From Lachnospiraceae bacterium (GTDB lineage Bacteria > Bacillota_A > Clostridia > Lachnospirales > Lachnospiraceae), in contig JAQUUB010000020.1 of the NCBI GenBank assembly GCA_028694115.1, positions 12,264 to 59,032 of the forward strand: 46,769 nucleotides of DNA, in the 5' to 3' direction. This document shows positions 7,542 through 16,400 of the stretch, piece by piece. The position numbers and the translations under genes were made by a program. Positions within the stretch are counted from its first letter, which is position 1. Each line of letters starts with the position of its first letter. The notes under the pieces were generated by a model. That model did no database searches. It was not told the origin of the DNA and saw only the letters and a program-made list of their open reading frames with translations.

Positions 7542-9224
7542 ATGGCTAGTAAAGTATTAAGTATTGAGGTTGGATATGCGCTGACTAAAATATGTGAGGT
7601 GGATTATAAAACAAGTAATTCAAAGGTTTATCATTGCTTTTCCATTGTGACACCAGAAGGTGTACTGGAAGACGGATATATTCGATTAACTGATATTTTC
7701 TCAAAATGTCTGATGGAAGAAATCAAACAGCGTGGAATCAAGACGAAACAAGTTGTTTTTACAATTTCTTCTTCTAAAATTGCAAATCGTGAAGTCTTTA
7801 TTCCTTTTGTGAAGGAAAATAGAATTTCTAGTTTAATAGAAGCAAATGCAAATGAATACTTTCCAGTTGATGTATCGGGATATCAGCTGGCTTATAATAT
7901 ACTGGATATTGTGGAGGAAGCAGGCGTAAAGAAGTACAAATTATTGGTACTTGCTGCACCCAAGGATTTATTAGAAAGCTATTATGTGCTTGCAGAGAAA
8001 TCACAATTGTCGATTGCAGCGCTTGACTATAGCGGCAATAGTATTGTGCCAATCGTGCGGGCTGTTGGAGCAGATGAGGTAACGATGGTCATTAAGGTGG
8101 ATGAGCGTTCCTCTTTGTTAACAATTTTTAAAGAACAAAGTATTGTACTTCAAAGAAACGTAGCGTATGGTACAGACCTAGCAATTGAAACGCTGATGGA
8201 ATCACAAAGCTATAGTGAAGTCCAAGACTATAGGGAAGCACTCCAGATTCTTCGCAGTAAAATGTGCATTCGTAAATCGTTTGATCCAGAAGCATCGGAT
8301 GAGAGCGATATCGCGAGTGATGGGGAAGAGCGTAAAACAACACGAATAGAGGTAACCGAATCTCTTAAAATGTTGGTAGGAAGTATTGTTCGTGTGATTG
8401 ATTATTATAATTCCAGGAATAATGACGGACAGATTCAGCATTTTTATGTTACTGGGTTAGGAGGAGACTTTGTCGGACTCAATCAGCTCCTGTCCACGGA
8501 AATAGGTGCACCTGTTAAATCAATTACAAGGGTAGAAGGAATTAATTTAGATAAACTTGTGAATAAAGAGAAACTGAGCTTTGGTGAGTATCTGGCTTGT
8601 ATTGGTGCAGCAATTGCGCCACTTGATTTTATTCCAAACGAACATAAATCAAAGAAAAAATCGATAAAAGCAAGGAAGAATGGAAATGTTTCCATTAATG
8701 CTGCACAGATATCCGTGATTGTATTAGTAACAGGTGTAGTAATTGCTGCTGCATTAGCGGCTGTTTCTGTTACTCAGTATATATTTACAAATAGTGAAAA
8801 TGGCGCTTTGAAAGTAAAGGAAACGCAACTTTTACCGTATGAAGTTGTTTATAATGACTTTGTAGTAACAAAGGGAACCTATGATGATGTAAATAATATG
8901 ACAGAATCTATAAAGGTAAATAATGATTCCTTACCTGCTTTTATTAAGGAATTGGAAGCGAAAATGCCATCTCAGATTAATTTTTTATCCTTTACCTCTG
9001 ATGCAAGCACCGTTACGATCAACATGAAGGTAGATTCCAAGGAGTCTGCAGCAGTTGTTCTTGCGGAATTGCGTTCTTTTGAGTCACTAACATCAGCACA
9101 GACAAACCAGATTAATGAGGTGACAGATGAACTTGGCGTAACGAGTGTAGACTTTACTGTGACATGTAACTATAAATCGTTGGTTTCAGGCAATGCGATT
9201 AGTAGTAACCAGGCAGCAGAGTAG
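7542..9224 (+). CDS. pilM: PilM-PilN-like fusion, pilus assembly protein
   Basis: I chose ATG 7542 because GGAG at 7532-7535 lies six bases upstream; the in-frame ATG at 7530 would place that site inside the gene. In the resulting 560-residue protein, about residues 1-370 are a PilM/FtsA-like actin fold (VLSIEVGYALTKICEV at the N-terminus, DYSGNSIVPIVRA, YVTGLGGDFVGL). Residues about 390-415 form one membrane helix (ISVIVLVTGVVIAAALAAV), followed by a periplasm-like PilN-type domain. In most bacteria PilM and PilN are separate proteins joined by a short PilN tail. Here they appear to be one chain. It ends in SGNAISSNQAAE, a motif type repeated in other proteins of this operon. Confidence 0.85.
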   Translation: MASKVLSIEVGYALTKICEVDYKTSNSKVYHCFSIVTPEGVLEDGYIRLTDIFSKCLMEEIKQRGIKTKQVVFTISSSKIANREVFIPFVKENRISSLIEANANEYFPVDVSGYQLAYNILDIVEEAGVKKYKLLVLAAPKDLLESYYVLAEKSQLSIAALDYSGNSIVPIVRAVGADEVTMVIKVDERSSLLTIFKEQSIVLQRNVAYGTDLAIETLMESQSYSEVQDYREALQILRSKMCIRKSFDPEASDESDIASDGEERKTTRIEVTESLKMLVGSIVRVIDYYNSRNNDGQIQHFYVTGLGGDFVGLNQLLSTEIGAPVKSITRVEGINLDKLVNKEKLSFGEYLACIGAAIAPLDFIPNEHKSKKKSIKARKNGNVSINAAQISVIVLVTGVVIAAALAAVSVTQYIFTNSENGALKVKETQLLPYEVVYNDFVVTKGTYDDVNNMTESIKVNNDSLPAFIKELEAKMPSQINFLSFTSDASTVTINMKVDSKESAAVVLAELRSFESLTSAQTNQINEVTDELGVTSVDFTVTCNYKSLVSGNAISSNQAAE

Positions 9225-9236
9225 GGGGGAGAAAAG

Positions 9237-9980
9237 ATGTCGATTTCAAAGAAAGATACGCAGTTGTTAATTGGATTATCTGGACTACTAATTGCTGTTT
9301 TGGTTTTTTGGTTTTTATATAAGCCATTAACTGAAAAAACAGAGGTACTAAGAAATGAAAATGTTCAGTTAACGGCACGTGTAGCGCAATTAGAGCAGAT
9401 GGCTGCAAACGAAAGTAACTATAAAAGTGAAACGCAGCGTATGAATAATGAGCTTACACAAACCTATAACTTATTTCCTTCCAATGTATTAACAGAGGAT
9501 GTCATCTATTTAGCATTGAATCAGGAAATTGTAGCACCATTAACGGTTCAAGGAATTGCAATTGATGCTTCCGCGCAAATCTATGCAGTATCACAAAATT
9601 CAATTTCGCAAAATTCAATTTCGCAAAATGCAGTATCGGAAAATGCTGTGCCGGAAGGTAACCCATCAAATGTAGTCTTATTTAATCAGCCGGCGACATT
9701 TTCTTATCAGTCTTCCTACGAAGGATTTAAGAGAAGCCTTGATAATATCTGCAATAATCAAAATAGAATGACCATAGAATCCGTTACCGCCGCATATGAT
9801 AATACGACAGGGCTGTTAACAGGAAGCACAAAGGTCAATATGTATTATTTAACAGGGACAGGAAAGGGCTATATCGCACCTGACTTTTCGAATGTTCCAG
9901 TTGGTACGAATAATTTATTTGGTACCGTTTCAATTCCATCAGAGAATACGTCAGTTTCTACAAATGAAGTGGATGATTAA
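9237..9980 (+). CDS. pilO: PilO-like pilus assembly protein
   Basis: This 247-residue bitopic protein has a short cytoplasmic tail, a membrane helix (LLIGLSGLLIAVLVFWFLY, about 9-28) and a coiled coil (about 32-75). An extracytoplasmic domain follows with the PilO-like TYNLFPSNVLTEDVIYLALNQEI segment. PilO pairs with PilN to align the assembly platform. A five-residue tandem repeat sits in the middle (about 119-143). The gene follows the PilMN fusion by 12 bases with a strong ribosome binding site (GGGGGGAG). The assignment rests on topology and position more than on clear motifs. Confidence 0.75.
   Translation: MSISKKDTQLLIGLSGLLIAVLVFWFLYKPLTEKTEVLRNENVQLTARVAQLEQMAANESNYKSETQRMNNELTQTYNLFPSNVLTEDVIYLALNQEIVAPLTVQGIAIDASAQIYAVSQNSISQNSISQNAVSENAVPEGNPSNVVLFNQPATFSYQSSYEGFKRSLDNICNNQNRMTIESVTAAYDNTTGLLTGSTKVNMYYLTGTGKGYIAPDFSNVPVGTNNLFGTVSIPSENTSVSTNEVDD
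9591..9651 (+). repeat. In-frame tandem repeat in pilO-like gene
   Basis: A 15-bp unit (CAAAATTCAATTTCG) is present twice and then decays. It encodes a pentapeptide series of the form (I/V)-S-(Q/E)-N-(S/A), five units long. The DNA identity of the first two units suggests recent slippage expansion. Confidence 0.8.
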
Positions 9981-10002
9981 TTGAGTGAGGAATGGGTTTT
10001 CT

Positions 10003-11319
10003 ATGGTAGATAACAAGTTTAAAAAGAAGGAACTGAATAATCAGGGAGTTACCCTGGTAGAACTATTAGTAGCAGTCGCAATTATCGGGATTATTGTGGG
10101 CCCTTTTCTTCATGCATTTGTTTCCTCTATACAGACCAATTCGAAAGCCAGAAATTCTTTAAGAGCCACAACAGTTGCACAGGATATTGTAGAAGGAATT
10201 AAGGCGTATGGAATAGAAGAATTAGGTTATCAATTTAATTTTCCAGATACGGGATTTCACGTGATACATAATGGATCCGTATCGGGTGGGAGCGTAGAGG
10301 AAGTACTATATTCTGGTGGAGCATATACCAGTGTAGATCCTACCCTTATGCCGGCGAATCCGCTTACCGATCTTCATGCCAGTGTCTACTCAGGTGACAG
10401 CGGGAATACCTATACATTTTTGGGACAGAACAGCGGTATTTATTATTTTACAATGAGTAATATTTCTTTTGAAAACAAAAAGTATGATGCACTGATCACA
10501 TTAAGTGCAAACTCCTATAAAGCAGGTGGTACATCTACGGTTTCACCAAATGAAGAACCCGTTGTTACCATTGACAAAATGGATAATTTTAAAGACGCCT
10601 ATTATGTTCAGAAAACGGGTATGGATGCAGAAGCGGTAACGAAGTTAAATGAATCACTCGGTCCTGGTAACAGTATCTTGCAGGCAGATGTTTCGCGCAC
10701 CTTTACCATTGATATCAGCAATACGCTTGTGTCGGGAAAACCAGATCTTACCAAAGTCAGTGTATCTTATAATTATGTAGGGACTTTTACCGGTGATCCG
10801 ACTCAGTCAAGAAATTATAACAAAGAAGCTACCACCATCTTTAATAATAAAATATCAGGGGAGAAATTAACACATATTTATTTTTTCTACTATGCTCTTT
10901 ATAGCGACTGGAAAAGTGACAATATCGTCATAAAGAACAATGATAATGTTCCAGTAGTCGTACATTTGGTAAAACAGATGGATTCTCTGAAATCTTATAC
11001 AAGCTTAGAGAATACGTATCATATGAATTTGTCTGTGCAGGAAAATAACAATATTGGAATGGTAACAAATGCAGTAACCAGTTTTCAGACAAATTTAAAT
11101 GTAAATATGACAAATCAGCTCCCGGTAAATCAGGCAAATGTAACGTTCAATGGTATGAATTGCAATTTGTCAGATTTAGAAGCTCATGGTATTGTAAAGA
11201 AAGAGAAAAAAGACCGCTTATTTGATATTTATGTAGATGTGTATCAGGAAGGATCTGCAAGCGCAGGATTTCCATCAGACAAAAAATTAGTATCATTTGA
11301 TAGTAGTAAACAAGACTAA
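10003..11319 (+). CDS. Minor prepilin with large ectodomain
   Basis: From ATG 10003 the product has 438 residues; an alternative GTG at 9985 would add six residues but has no ribosome binding site. The leader ends NNQG, followed by VTLVELLVAVAIIGIIVGPFLHAF, a class III prepilin motif with Glu5. The ectodomain (about 400 residues) is far larger than a usual minor pilin and is rich in Ser, Thr and Asn. I see no named domain in it. It should be processed by PilD and sit in the tip-priming complex with the following prepilin-like proteins. Confidence 0.82.
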   Translation: MVDNKFKKKELNNQGVTLVELLVAVAIIGIIVGPFLHAFVSSIQTNSKARNSLRATTVAQDIVEGIKAYGIEELGYQFNFPDTGFHVIHNGSVSGGSVEEVLYSGGAYTSVDPTLMPANPLTDLHASVYSGDSGNTYTFLGQNSGIYYFTMSNISFENKKYDALITLSANSYKAGGTSTVSPNEEPVVTIDKMDNFKDAYYVQKTGMDAEAVTKLNESLGPGNSILQADVSRTFTIDISNTLVSGKPDLTKVSVSYNYVGTFTGDPTQSRNYNKEATTIFNNKISGEKLTHIYFFYYALYSDWKSDNIVIKNNDNVPVVVHLVKQMDSLKSYTSLENTYHMNLSVQENNNIGMVTNAVTSFQTNLNVNMTNQLPVNQANVTFNGMNCNLSDLEAHGIVKKEKKDRLFDIYVDVYQEGSASAGFPSDKKLVSFDSSKQD

Positions 11320-11331
11320 GAGGCAATCTAT

Positions 11332-13569
11332 ATGAAATTAATCAAGTACTTTCATAATAAACTACATAGTACAAAAATCCATAATGAAGGATCCGCGATC
11401 ATTATGGTAATTGTTGTCATGGCACTGGTCGGAATATTAGTGTCTGTTTCCATGTGGTTATCTATGACAAATTATATGATGAAGGCGACAGACAAAAAAG
11501 CAAAGGACACCTTTTATTCCTCGGAAACTGTCATGGAGCAAATACTGGTGGGATTACAGGGAGAAGCTTCGGATGCTTTAGAAAAATCTTACCTAGAGGT
11601 TATGCAGCATTATTCAGAGTTTTCTACTGCTGATAGGCAAAATCTTTTTTATAACAGATATAAGTTTTACCTTGAGAAAGCTCTTAAAGGATCTTCTTTA
11701 TCCACGAATGAATATGATATCAATCTGATTGTTTCTTACATAGACGATAAATTTTTTACTGGTGGATATGTTAATAAAATGAAATTTGAAAATGATACAT
11801 CTCATGATATGGAGGCTTATAGTGACCACATTCTGATAAAAAATATTCGGGTTGAATTTACGGATCCTACCACCAACTATACTTCTATTATTTCTACAGA
11901 TTTCTGTATGGATTTTCCAAATCTGGATTTTACTCAATCGTCTATTATGCCTGATTTATTTGATTTCTCGCTGGTTGCGGGGGATTCTTTGGTTACCCAA
12001 AATGGGATTGAAGCGAATATAGAAGGAAATGTATATGGGGGTGTGAATGGAATCAGTCTTTCCCAGAATGATAAGGTGTCGATTAAAAATTCCAAATTAA
12101 TCATTACCGACGGTTCTATCTCCCTAAATGGAATAGGAACCGCATCGAATGCAGCAGATTTAAAGATGGGAAGTGTCGATGGAAGTACTCAGATATGGGC
12201 AGATTCTGTAAGCCTTGAGGGCGGTAATTGTACACTCACTGGAAAAACCTTTTTATCAGATGATTTAAGCATTGATGGAAGTGGAGGAAAAGCCACATTA
12301 GAGGGTGAATTCTATGGATACGGAGATTCTGCTACCAAAGCAGATGATAGTAGTGCGATTTTAATTAATAGCAAAAATGCATCCCTTGATATCTCAGATG
12401 TTGATAAGTTTGTAGTGGGTGGTTATGCCTATGTGGGAACAGGAAGTGTTGGGAGTGCATCTTCCAACAATGCGGATATTTTAATGGGGGAATCTATTGC
12501 AATTAAGGGAAATCAGATTGCCTATCTTGTCCCATCCAGCTGTATTGGTGTTTTGACGAATGCAGGAGAACAAAAGGTCATTTTTGGTAAAAATCCGCTG
12601 ACCAAAGTTCAATATGAAGAACTTCAAACTTATGTCAACCAATATAAAAATTATTTAGATCCAACCTTTGATGAGGTAGCACTAAATAAATCTACAACAC
12701 AGCTAGGAACGACAATCGACCACTATGGAGCTAGTTTTAAAAAAGTATTTGTACCAAGTAATGGGGATACCCTTGTCTATTACTATCTGGCTATAGATCA
12801 AAGTAAGGTAAATGATTTTTTTAAAGATTATTATGGAATTGACTTTAATAAAGAAAAATTAGATAAGTATTATAAATTTTACTCGGATGCAATCAAGGTA
12901 AAGCCAAACATCAGTGATTATACGAGAATCTATATGGGTGGTAACTGGCTGGTAGATTCCGCGGATCAATCGAATATTATAAGAAATGATCCAGTTTTAT
13001 CTGGGGATGGTAATATCACGGAGGAAGCGGCAAAATATGGAGATATGTTTGCAGGCTACTGTACGAAACTGGTGCCCGCCTACAATCTTATGAGTAGTGA
13101 GGAAAAGAGCAAAAGTGTATTTGAAAACCTGATTCTGACGACGAAGTTTAAAACCGATGTTGGCACTGGAGGAACAAAGAGATTTGTTGATGATTCTGGA
13201 ATACTAAATGCTGTTTTTAAAGACGGTAACATAACATATCCTACAGATAGTGCAGTAGATGCTAATACAAGATTAATCATTGCTACAGGAGATGTGACCG
13301 TAGAAAGTGACTTTACAGGGTTAATTATGGCACAAGGGAAAATCACCCTAAATCATAATGCACAGATTAAACCAAATAAAGATGATTTAGCCATTGTACT
13401 CCAGCTACCAGACAGTGTAGATGCTACCAAGAAACCGATCACTTATTTTACGAATAGTGCAGAGTATGTATTAAGTGGAACGAACATAGGGACGGTTAGT
13501 GATAATAGTATTTCCGATACGATTGAGTTAAATAAACTCGTAAGATATGAAAATTGGAAGAAAAAATAA
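11332..13569 (+). CDS. PilX-type minor pilin-like protein with repetitive ectodomain
   Basis: This 745-residue protein begins with a basic leader, then EGSAIIMVIVVMALVGILVS, a PilX/GspK-like N-terminus. The Glu at mature position 5 is absent, as is common in GspK-type tip pilins. The middle (about 210-400) has the spaced Gly/Asn/Asp pattern of a beta-helix or bactofilin-like fold (VAGDSLVTQNGIEANIEG, VYGGVNGISLSQND). Near the C-terminus is RLIIATGDVTVESDFTGLIM, which is again helix-like. Lack of Glu5 and large size suggest a place at the pilus tip. Function beyond that is unknown. Confidence 0.75.
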   Translation: MKLIKYFHNKLHSTKIHNEGSAIIMVIVVMALVGILVSVSMWLSMTNYMMKATDKKAKDTFYSSETVMEQILVGLQGEASDALEKSYLEVMQHYSEFSTADRQNLFYNRYKFYLEKALKGSSLSTNEYDINLIVSYIDDKFFTGGYVNKMKFENDTSHDMEAYSDHILIKNIRVEFTDPTTNYTSIISTDFCMDFPNLDFTQSSIMPDLFDFSLVAGDSLVTQNGIEANIEGNVYGGVNGISLSQNDKVSIKNSKLIITDGSISLNGIGTASNAADLKMGSVDGSTQIWADSVSLEGGNCTLTGKTFLSDDLSIDGSGGKATLEGEFYGYGDSATKADDSSAILINSKNASLDISDVDKFVVGGYAYVGTGSVGSASSNNADILMGESIAIKGNQIAYLVPSSCIGVLTNAGEQKVIFGKNPLTKVQYEELQTYVNQYKNYLDPTFDEVALNKSTTQLGTTIDHYGASFKKVFVPSNGDTLVYYYLAIDQSKVNDFFKDYYGIDFNKEKLDKYYKFYSDAIKVKPNISDYTRIYMGGNWLVDSADQSNIIRNDPVLSGDGNITEEAAKYGDMFAGYCTKLVPAYNLMSSEEKSKSVFENLILTTKFKTDVGTGGTKRFVDDSGILNAVFKDGNITYPTDSAVDANTRLIIATGDVTVESDFTGLIMAQGKITLNHNAQIKPNKDDLAIVLQLPDSVDATKKPITYFTNSAEYVLSGTNIGTVSDNSISDTIELNKLVRYENWKKK

Positions 13570-13600
13570 TGTATAAAAGATTATACAGATAGGAGTAGGT

Positions 13601-14116
13601 ATGAAAGATCATAGAGGACTTACCCTTGTAGAGCTCATTGTAACAGTTGCAATCATAACAGTTCTGACGGGGATTGCGGCAATGTCAATTTCGACGATAT
13701 CGGGACTCCCTGCAAAGAAATGCGCTCAGCAAATACTTTCTTCTATCTCAAAGGTCAGAATTACAACCATGGGGAAGAAAACTGATGTACTAAGAATTAC
13801 GATGGAAAGTGACGAATGTATCTATATTCAGGAAATCATTGATGGTGTGAAAGATCAGAAAAAATTAGTAGGGAAAAAGGGTGTAAAAATAGAATATACA
13901 ATTATTGATAGTGGAGTCCACGGAACAGAACAAGTAATGAATGTGGGAGATGTTTTAGAATTATCCTTTGATCGAAGCTCCGGTGCCTTTAAAGAGATTT
14001 CACTAGGGTCTTCCAAATATTATGGCAAGATCGTATCATCTAAGGGCGGAAAAGAATATTCCATAATTATGGTACCCGCTACAGGGAAAATGAGCATTAG
14101 TAGAAATAATGCCTGA
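13601..14116 (+). CDS. GspH/FimT-like minor pilin
   Basis: This 171-residue prepilin has the leader MKDHRG followed by LTLVELIVTVAIITVLTGIAAMS, with Glu5 in place. The size and the compact head fit GspH/FimT-type minor pilins that help prime assembly. A ribosome binding site (AGGAG) lies upstream. It is one of four consecutive prepilin-like genes. Confidence 0.85.
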   Translation: MKDHRGLTLVELIVTVAIITVLTGIAAMSISTISGLPAKKCAQQILSSISKVRITTMGKKTDVLRITMESDECIYIQEIIDGVKDQKKLVGKKGVKIEYTIIDSGVHGTEQVMNVGDVLELSFDRSSGAFKEISLGSSKYYGKIVSSKGGKEYSIIMVPATGKMSISRNNA

Positions 14117-14127
14117 AGGGAGTAAGT

Positions 14128-16371
14128 ATGAGAAAAGATCACAAAGGATTTACTCTAATTGAATTAGTCGTTGTAATTGCCATTATTGGAATTGTACTTG
14201 TTTCTTTAGTGGGCTTTATGGTTACGGGAACGAAGAGCTATGCTGCCGCTAGTACAGAAGTGGATATTCAAAAAGAAGCACAGATTACAATGAACCAAAT
14301 AGAGGATCTGATCATTGATACGACCAAGGTAGTAACGTATACCTACCAGGCGGATCCGACAGATTCCGAGCATATGGTGATCAAGGATGCGGATATGCCA
14401 TCCTCTCCTTATAGCAAACGACTCTGCATGTATAATGGAGCTGTTGCCTATGAAATCACATGGAAAAATGATGGCAAGAATCAGCTTTATTATGCAGAAT
14501 ATTCTGTGGTAAGCGGAGCGAAAACGGGAACTGCTACCGAATATCTGATGTCTGATTATGTAACGAATTTTCAGGCGGATTTAACCAATTTGCAAGAAAA
14601 ACGTGTGGTACAAATGAATGTCGATTTTAATAATCAAGGTCGAAGTTTCCAGTCTTCTAATAATGTAACCATTCGTAATAAAGTGGTCGTTAATAATCTG
14701 AGTCATTATGAAAATCCAGTGATTCCAACTGGAACCGTTACGAATATCACAGCACAGGGGCCTGTTTATTTAGCTCCAAATGAAAGCTATACGTTCTTAA
14801 AGCCACTAATTATAGGAACAGGTGTACCAAGTCAGGAGGTTACCTGGGAGTTTGAAAACACAGGTGATCACGATGCCAATACAACCGTTGATAGTAATGG
14901 CACGATACACATTAGCAGAACAGAGACACACGAGACCTTTCGTGTAAAAGCAACTTCGGTAGCGGACACTTCAAAAAGTGCTTTTATTATTGTCAACTTA
15001 ATCAGGGTAAATGATGTTACCATTGCAGATACCTCAGTTGGAACATCAAAATATATACCTAGTAAAGCATTTGGATTGAAAACGACTGTCGATAGCTATC
15101 ATATTGATAAAGATCCAACGGGAAATGGAGATTCCTGTACATGGGAAATCACGGAAGGAAGTGCATATATGGATGACCTGGGAGTAGATTCCTATGGCGT
15201 TCATCAATATAGAATTAAGAGTAGTACTGCTGTTGGAACAAAGATTATTGTAAAAGCAACATCAAATCATTCGACTCACTGGAATTATCCAAATGATAGT
15301 CATATTTTTGGTATCAAAGAAATTATTGTACAGGCAACACCACCAGAGGTTGGTGTTGATCATTTTACGATTGGAAAAGAGGCAAATCCAGCATTATATA
15401 TTGATCCTAAGGAACCATCTTTTGCTGCTGGCAATGGTTATTATTTCTATGTCAAAATAGAAAAAAGTGACCCTGGCAAGGAAGAGTGGACTGTTGTAAA
15501 TCATACGAAATTTAATTATTTGGGTAAAAATGATGTCTATGGAGGAGGTGATCCAAAATATCCTGATTACTACTATTATTGGAATAGTGGAAACCATGTA
15601 GATTTTCGAATACCTAATGATTTGTCTTTGGATTATGACTATCTGTTTACATTTTTTTATCATAAAACGAATGGTACGGACAGTTATTACTCAAAGACAT
15701 GGGCAGAACTGATTCCCAAAACAGAAATAGTATATAATTGTTCCAATAAAATTGGACTCGCTACGGATGCAGATCATATTTCCATGCATTCTTATGCATA
15801 CGATACAGATTATAGATCAAAAACATATTTACCTCCTAGTGGAGAAAATAATGGTAATGGCGTTTCGATGACGATAACAACCAAAAATAAATCTTTTGAT
15901 GGATATGAAAATATTCTTGGTCGGTTACAAATGGTAATTCAAGAAAGCAATAATTGTATTTATTTTAAAGAAAAGAATAGATTGTGCTTAAGAAGTTGGA
16001 TAGAAAAAGGTACTTTGAAATACTATCCGACATTTGAATATAATGGTGATACCTACTTAAGACCTGAAAATTTTGTGGAATGGACGATTGATTATGGGAA
16101 TATAAAGATTGGTGAAACAGAATTATTTTTACCATATCCAAGTCACCCAACATTTTTAGAAAATTATGCATCTGAGAATGTGGGGGAAACAAAAATTGTA
16201 GGGTATCAATATCTCAAATCAGGCACTAATTATTATCGTTTATACATTCTTTCAACGAAACAATCAGATGGAAGCTATATCGTTAAATTGAAAGAGAAAT
16301 CATATAGCTGGAATTCCTATGGATCTTATAAATGTAGTGCGGATGGTACAGTGTGGGAAGAAATAAAGTAG
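14128..16371 (+). CDS. Minor prepilin with giant ectodomain
   Basis: This 747-residue protein carries the leader MRKDHKG and the motif FTLIELVVVIAIIGIVLVSLVGFM with Glu5. The first about 190 residues resemble a PilW/GspJ-type pilin head. About 550 residues of beta-rich sequence follow, with an Ig-like feel (AQGPVYLAPNESYTFLKPL; VTWEFENTGDHD). It could be an adhesive tip subunit. No catalytic motif is visible. The coding gap to the previous gene is only 11 bases. Confidence 0.82.
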   Translation: MRKDHKGFTLIELVVVIAIIGIVLVSLVGFMVTGTKSYAAASTEVDIQKEAQITMNQIEDLIIDTTKVVTYTYQADPTDSEHMVIKDADMPSSPYSKRLCMYNGAVAYEITWKNDGKNQLYYAEYSVVSGAKTGTATEYLMSDYVTNFQADLTNLQEKRVVQMNVDFNNQGRSFQSSNNVTIRNKVVVNNLSHYENPVIPTGTVTNITAQGPVYLAPNESYTFLKPLIIGTGVPSQEVTWEFENTGDHDANTTVDSNGTIHISRTETHETFRVKATSVADTSKSAFIIVNLIRVNDVTIADTSVGTSKYIPSKAFGLKTTVDSYHIDKDPTGNGDSCTWEITEGSAYMDDLGVDSYGVHQYRIKSSTAVGTKIIVKATSNHSTHWNYPNDSHIFGIKEIIVQATPPEVGVDHFTIGKEANPALYIDPKEPSFAAGNGYYFYVKIEKSDPGKEEWTVVNHTKFNYLGKNDVYGGGDPKYPDYYYYWNSGNHVDFRIPNDLSLDYDYLFTFFYHKTNGTDSYYSKTWAELIPKTEIVYNCSNKIGLATDADHISMHSYAYDTDYRSKTYLPPSGENNGNGVSMTITTKNKSFDGYENILGRLQMVIQESNNCIYFKEKNRLCLRSWIEKGTLKYYPTFEYNGDTYLRPENFVEWTIDYGNIKIGETELFLPYPSHPTFLENYASENVGETKIVGYQYLKSGTNYYRLYILSTKQSDGSYIVKLKEKSYSWNSYGSYKCSADGTVWEEIK

Positions 16372-16400
16372 ATGTTGTTAAATAAAAGGAGACGGAAACG

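Noticed and set aside
9591..9651. CRISPR-like array
   Set aside because: The repeat is 15 bp, in frame, without spacers, and encodes a pentapeptide series.
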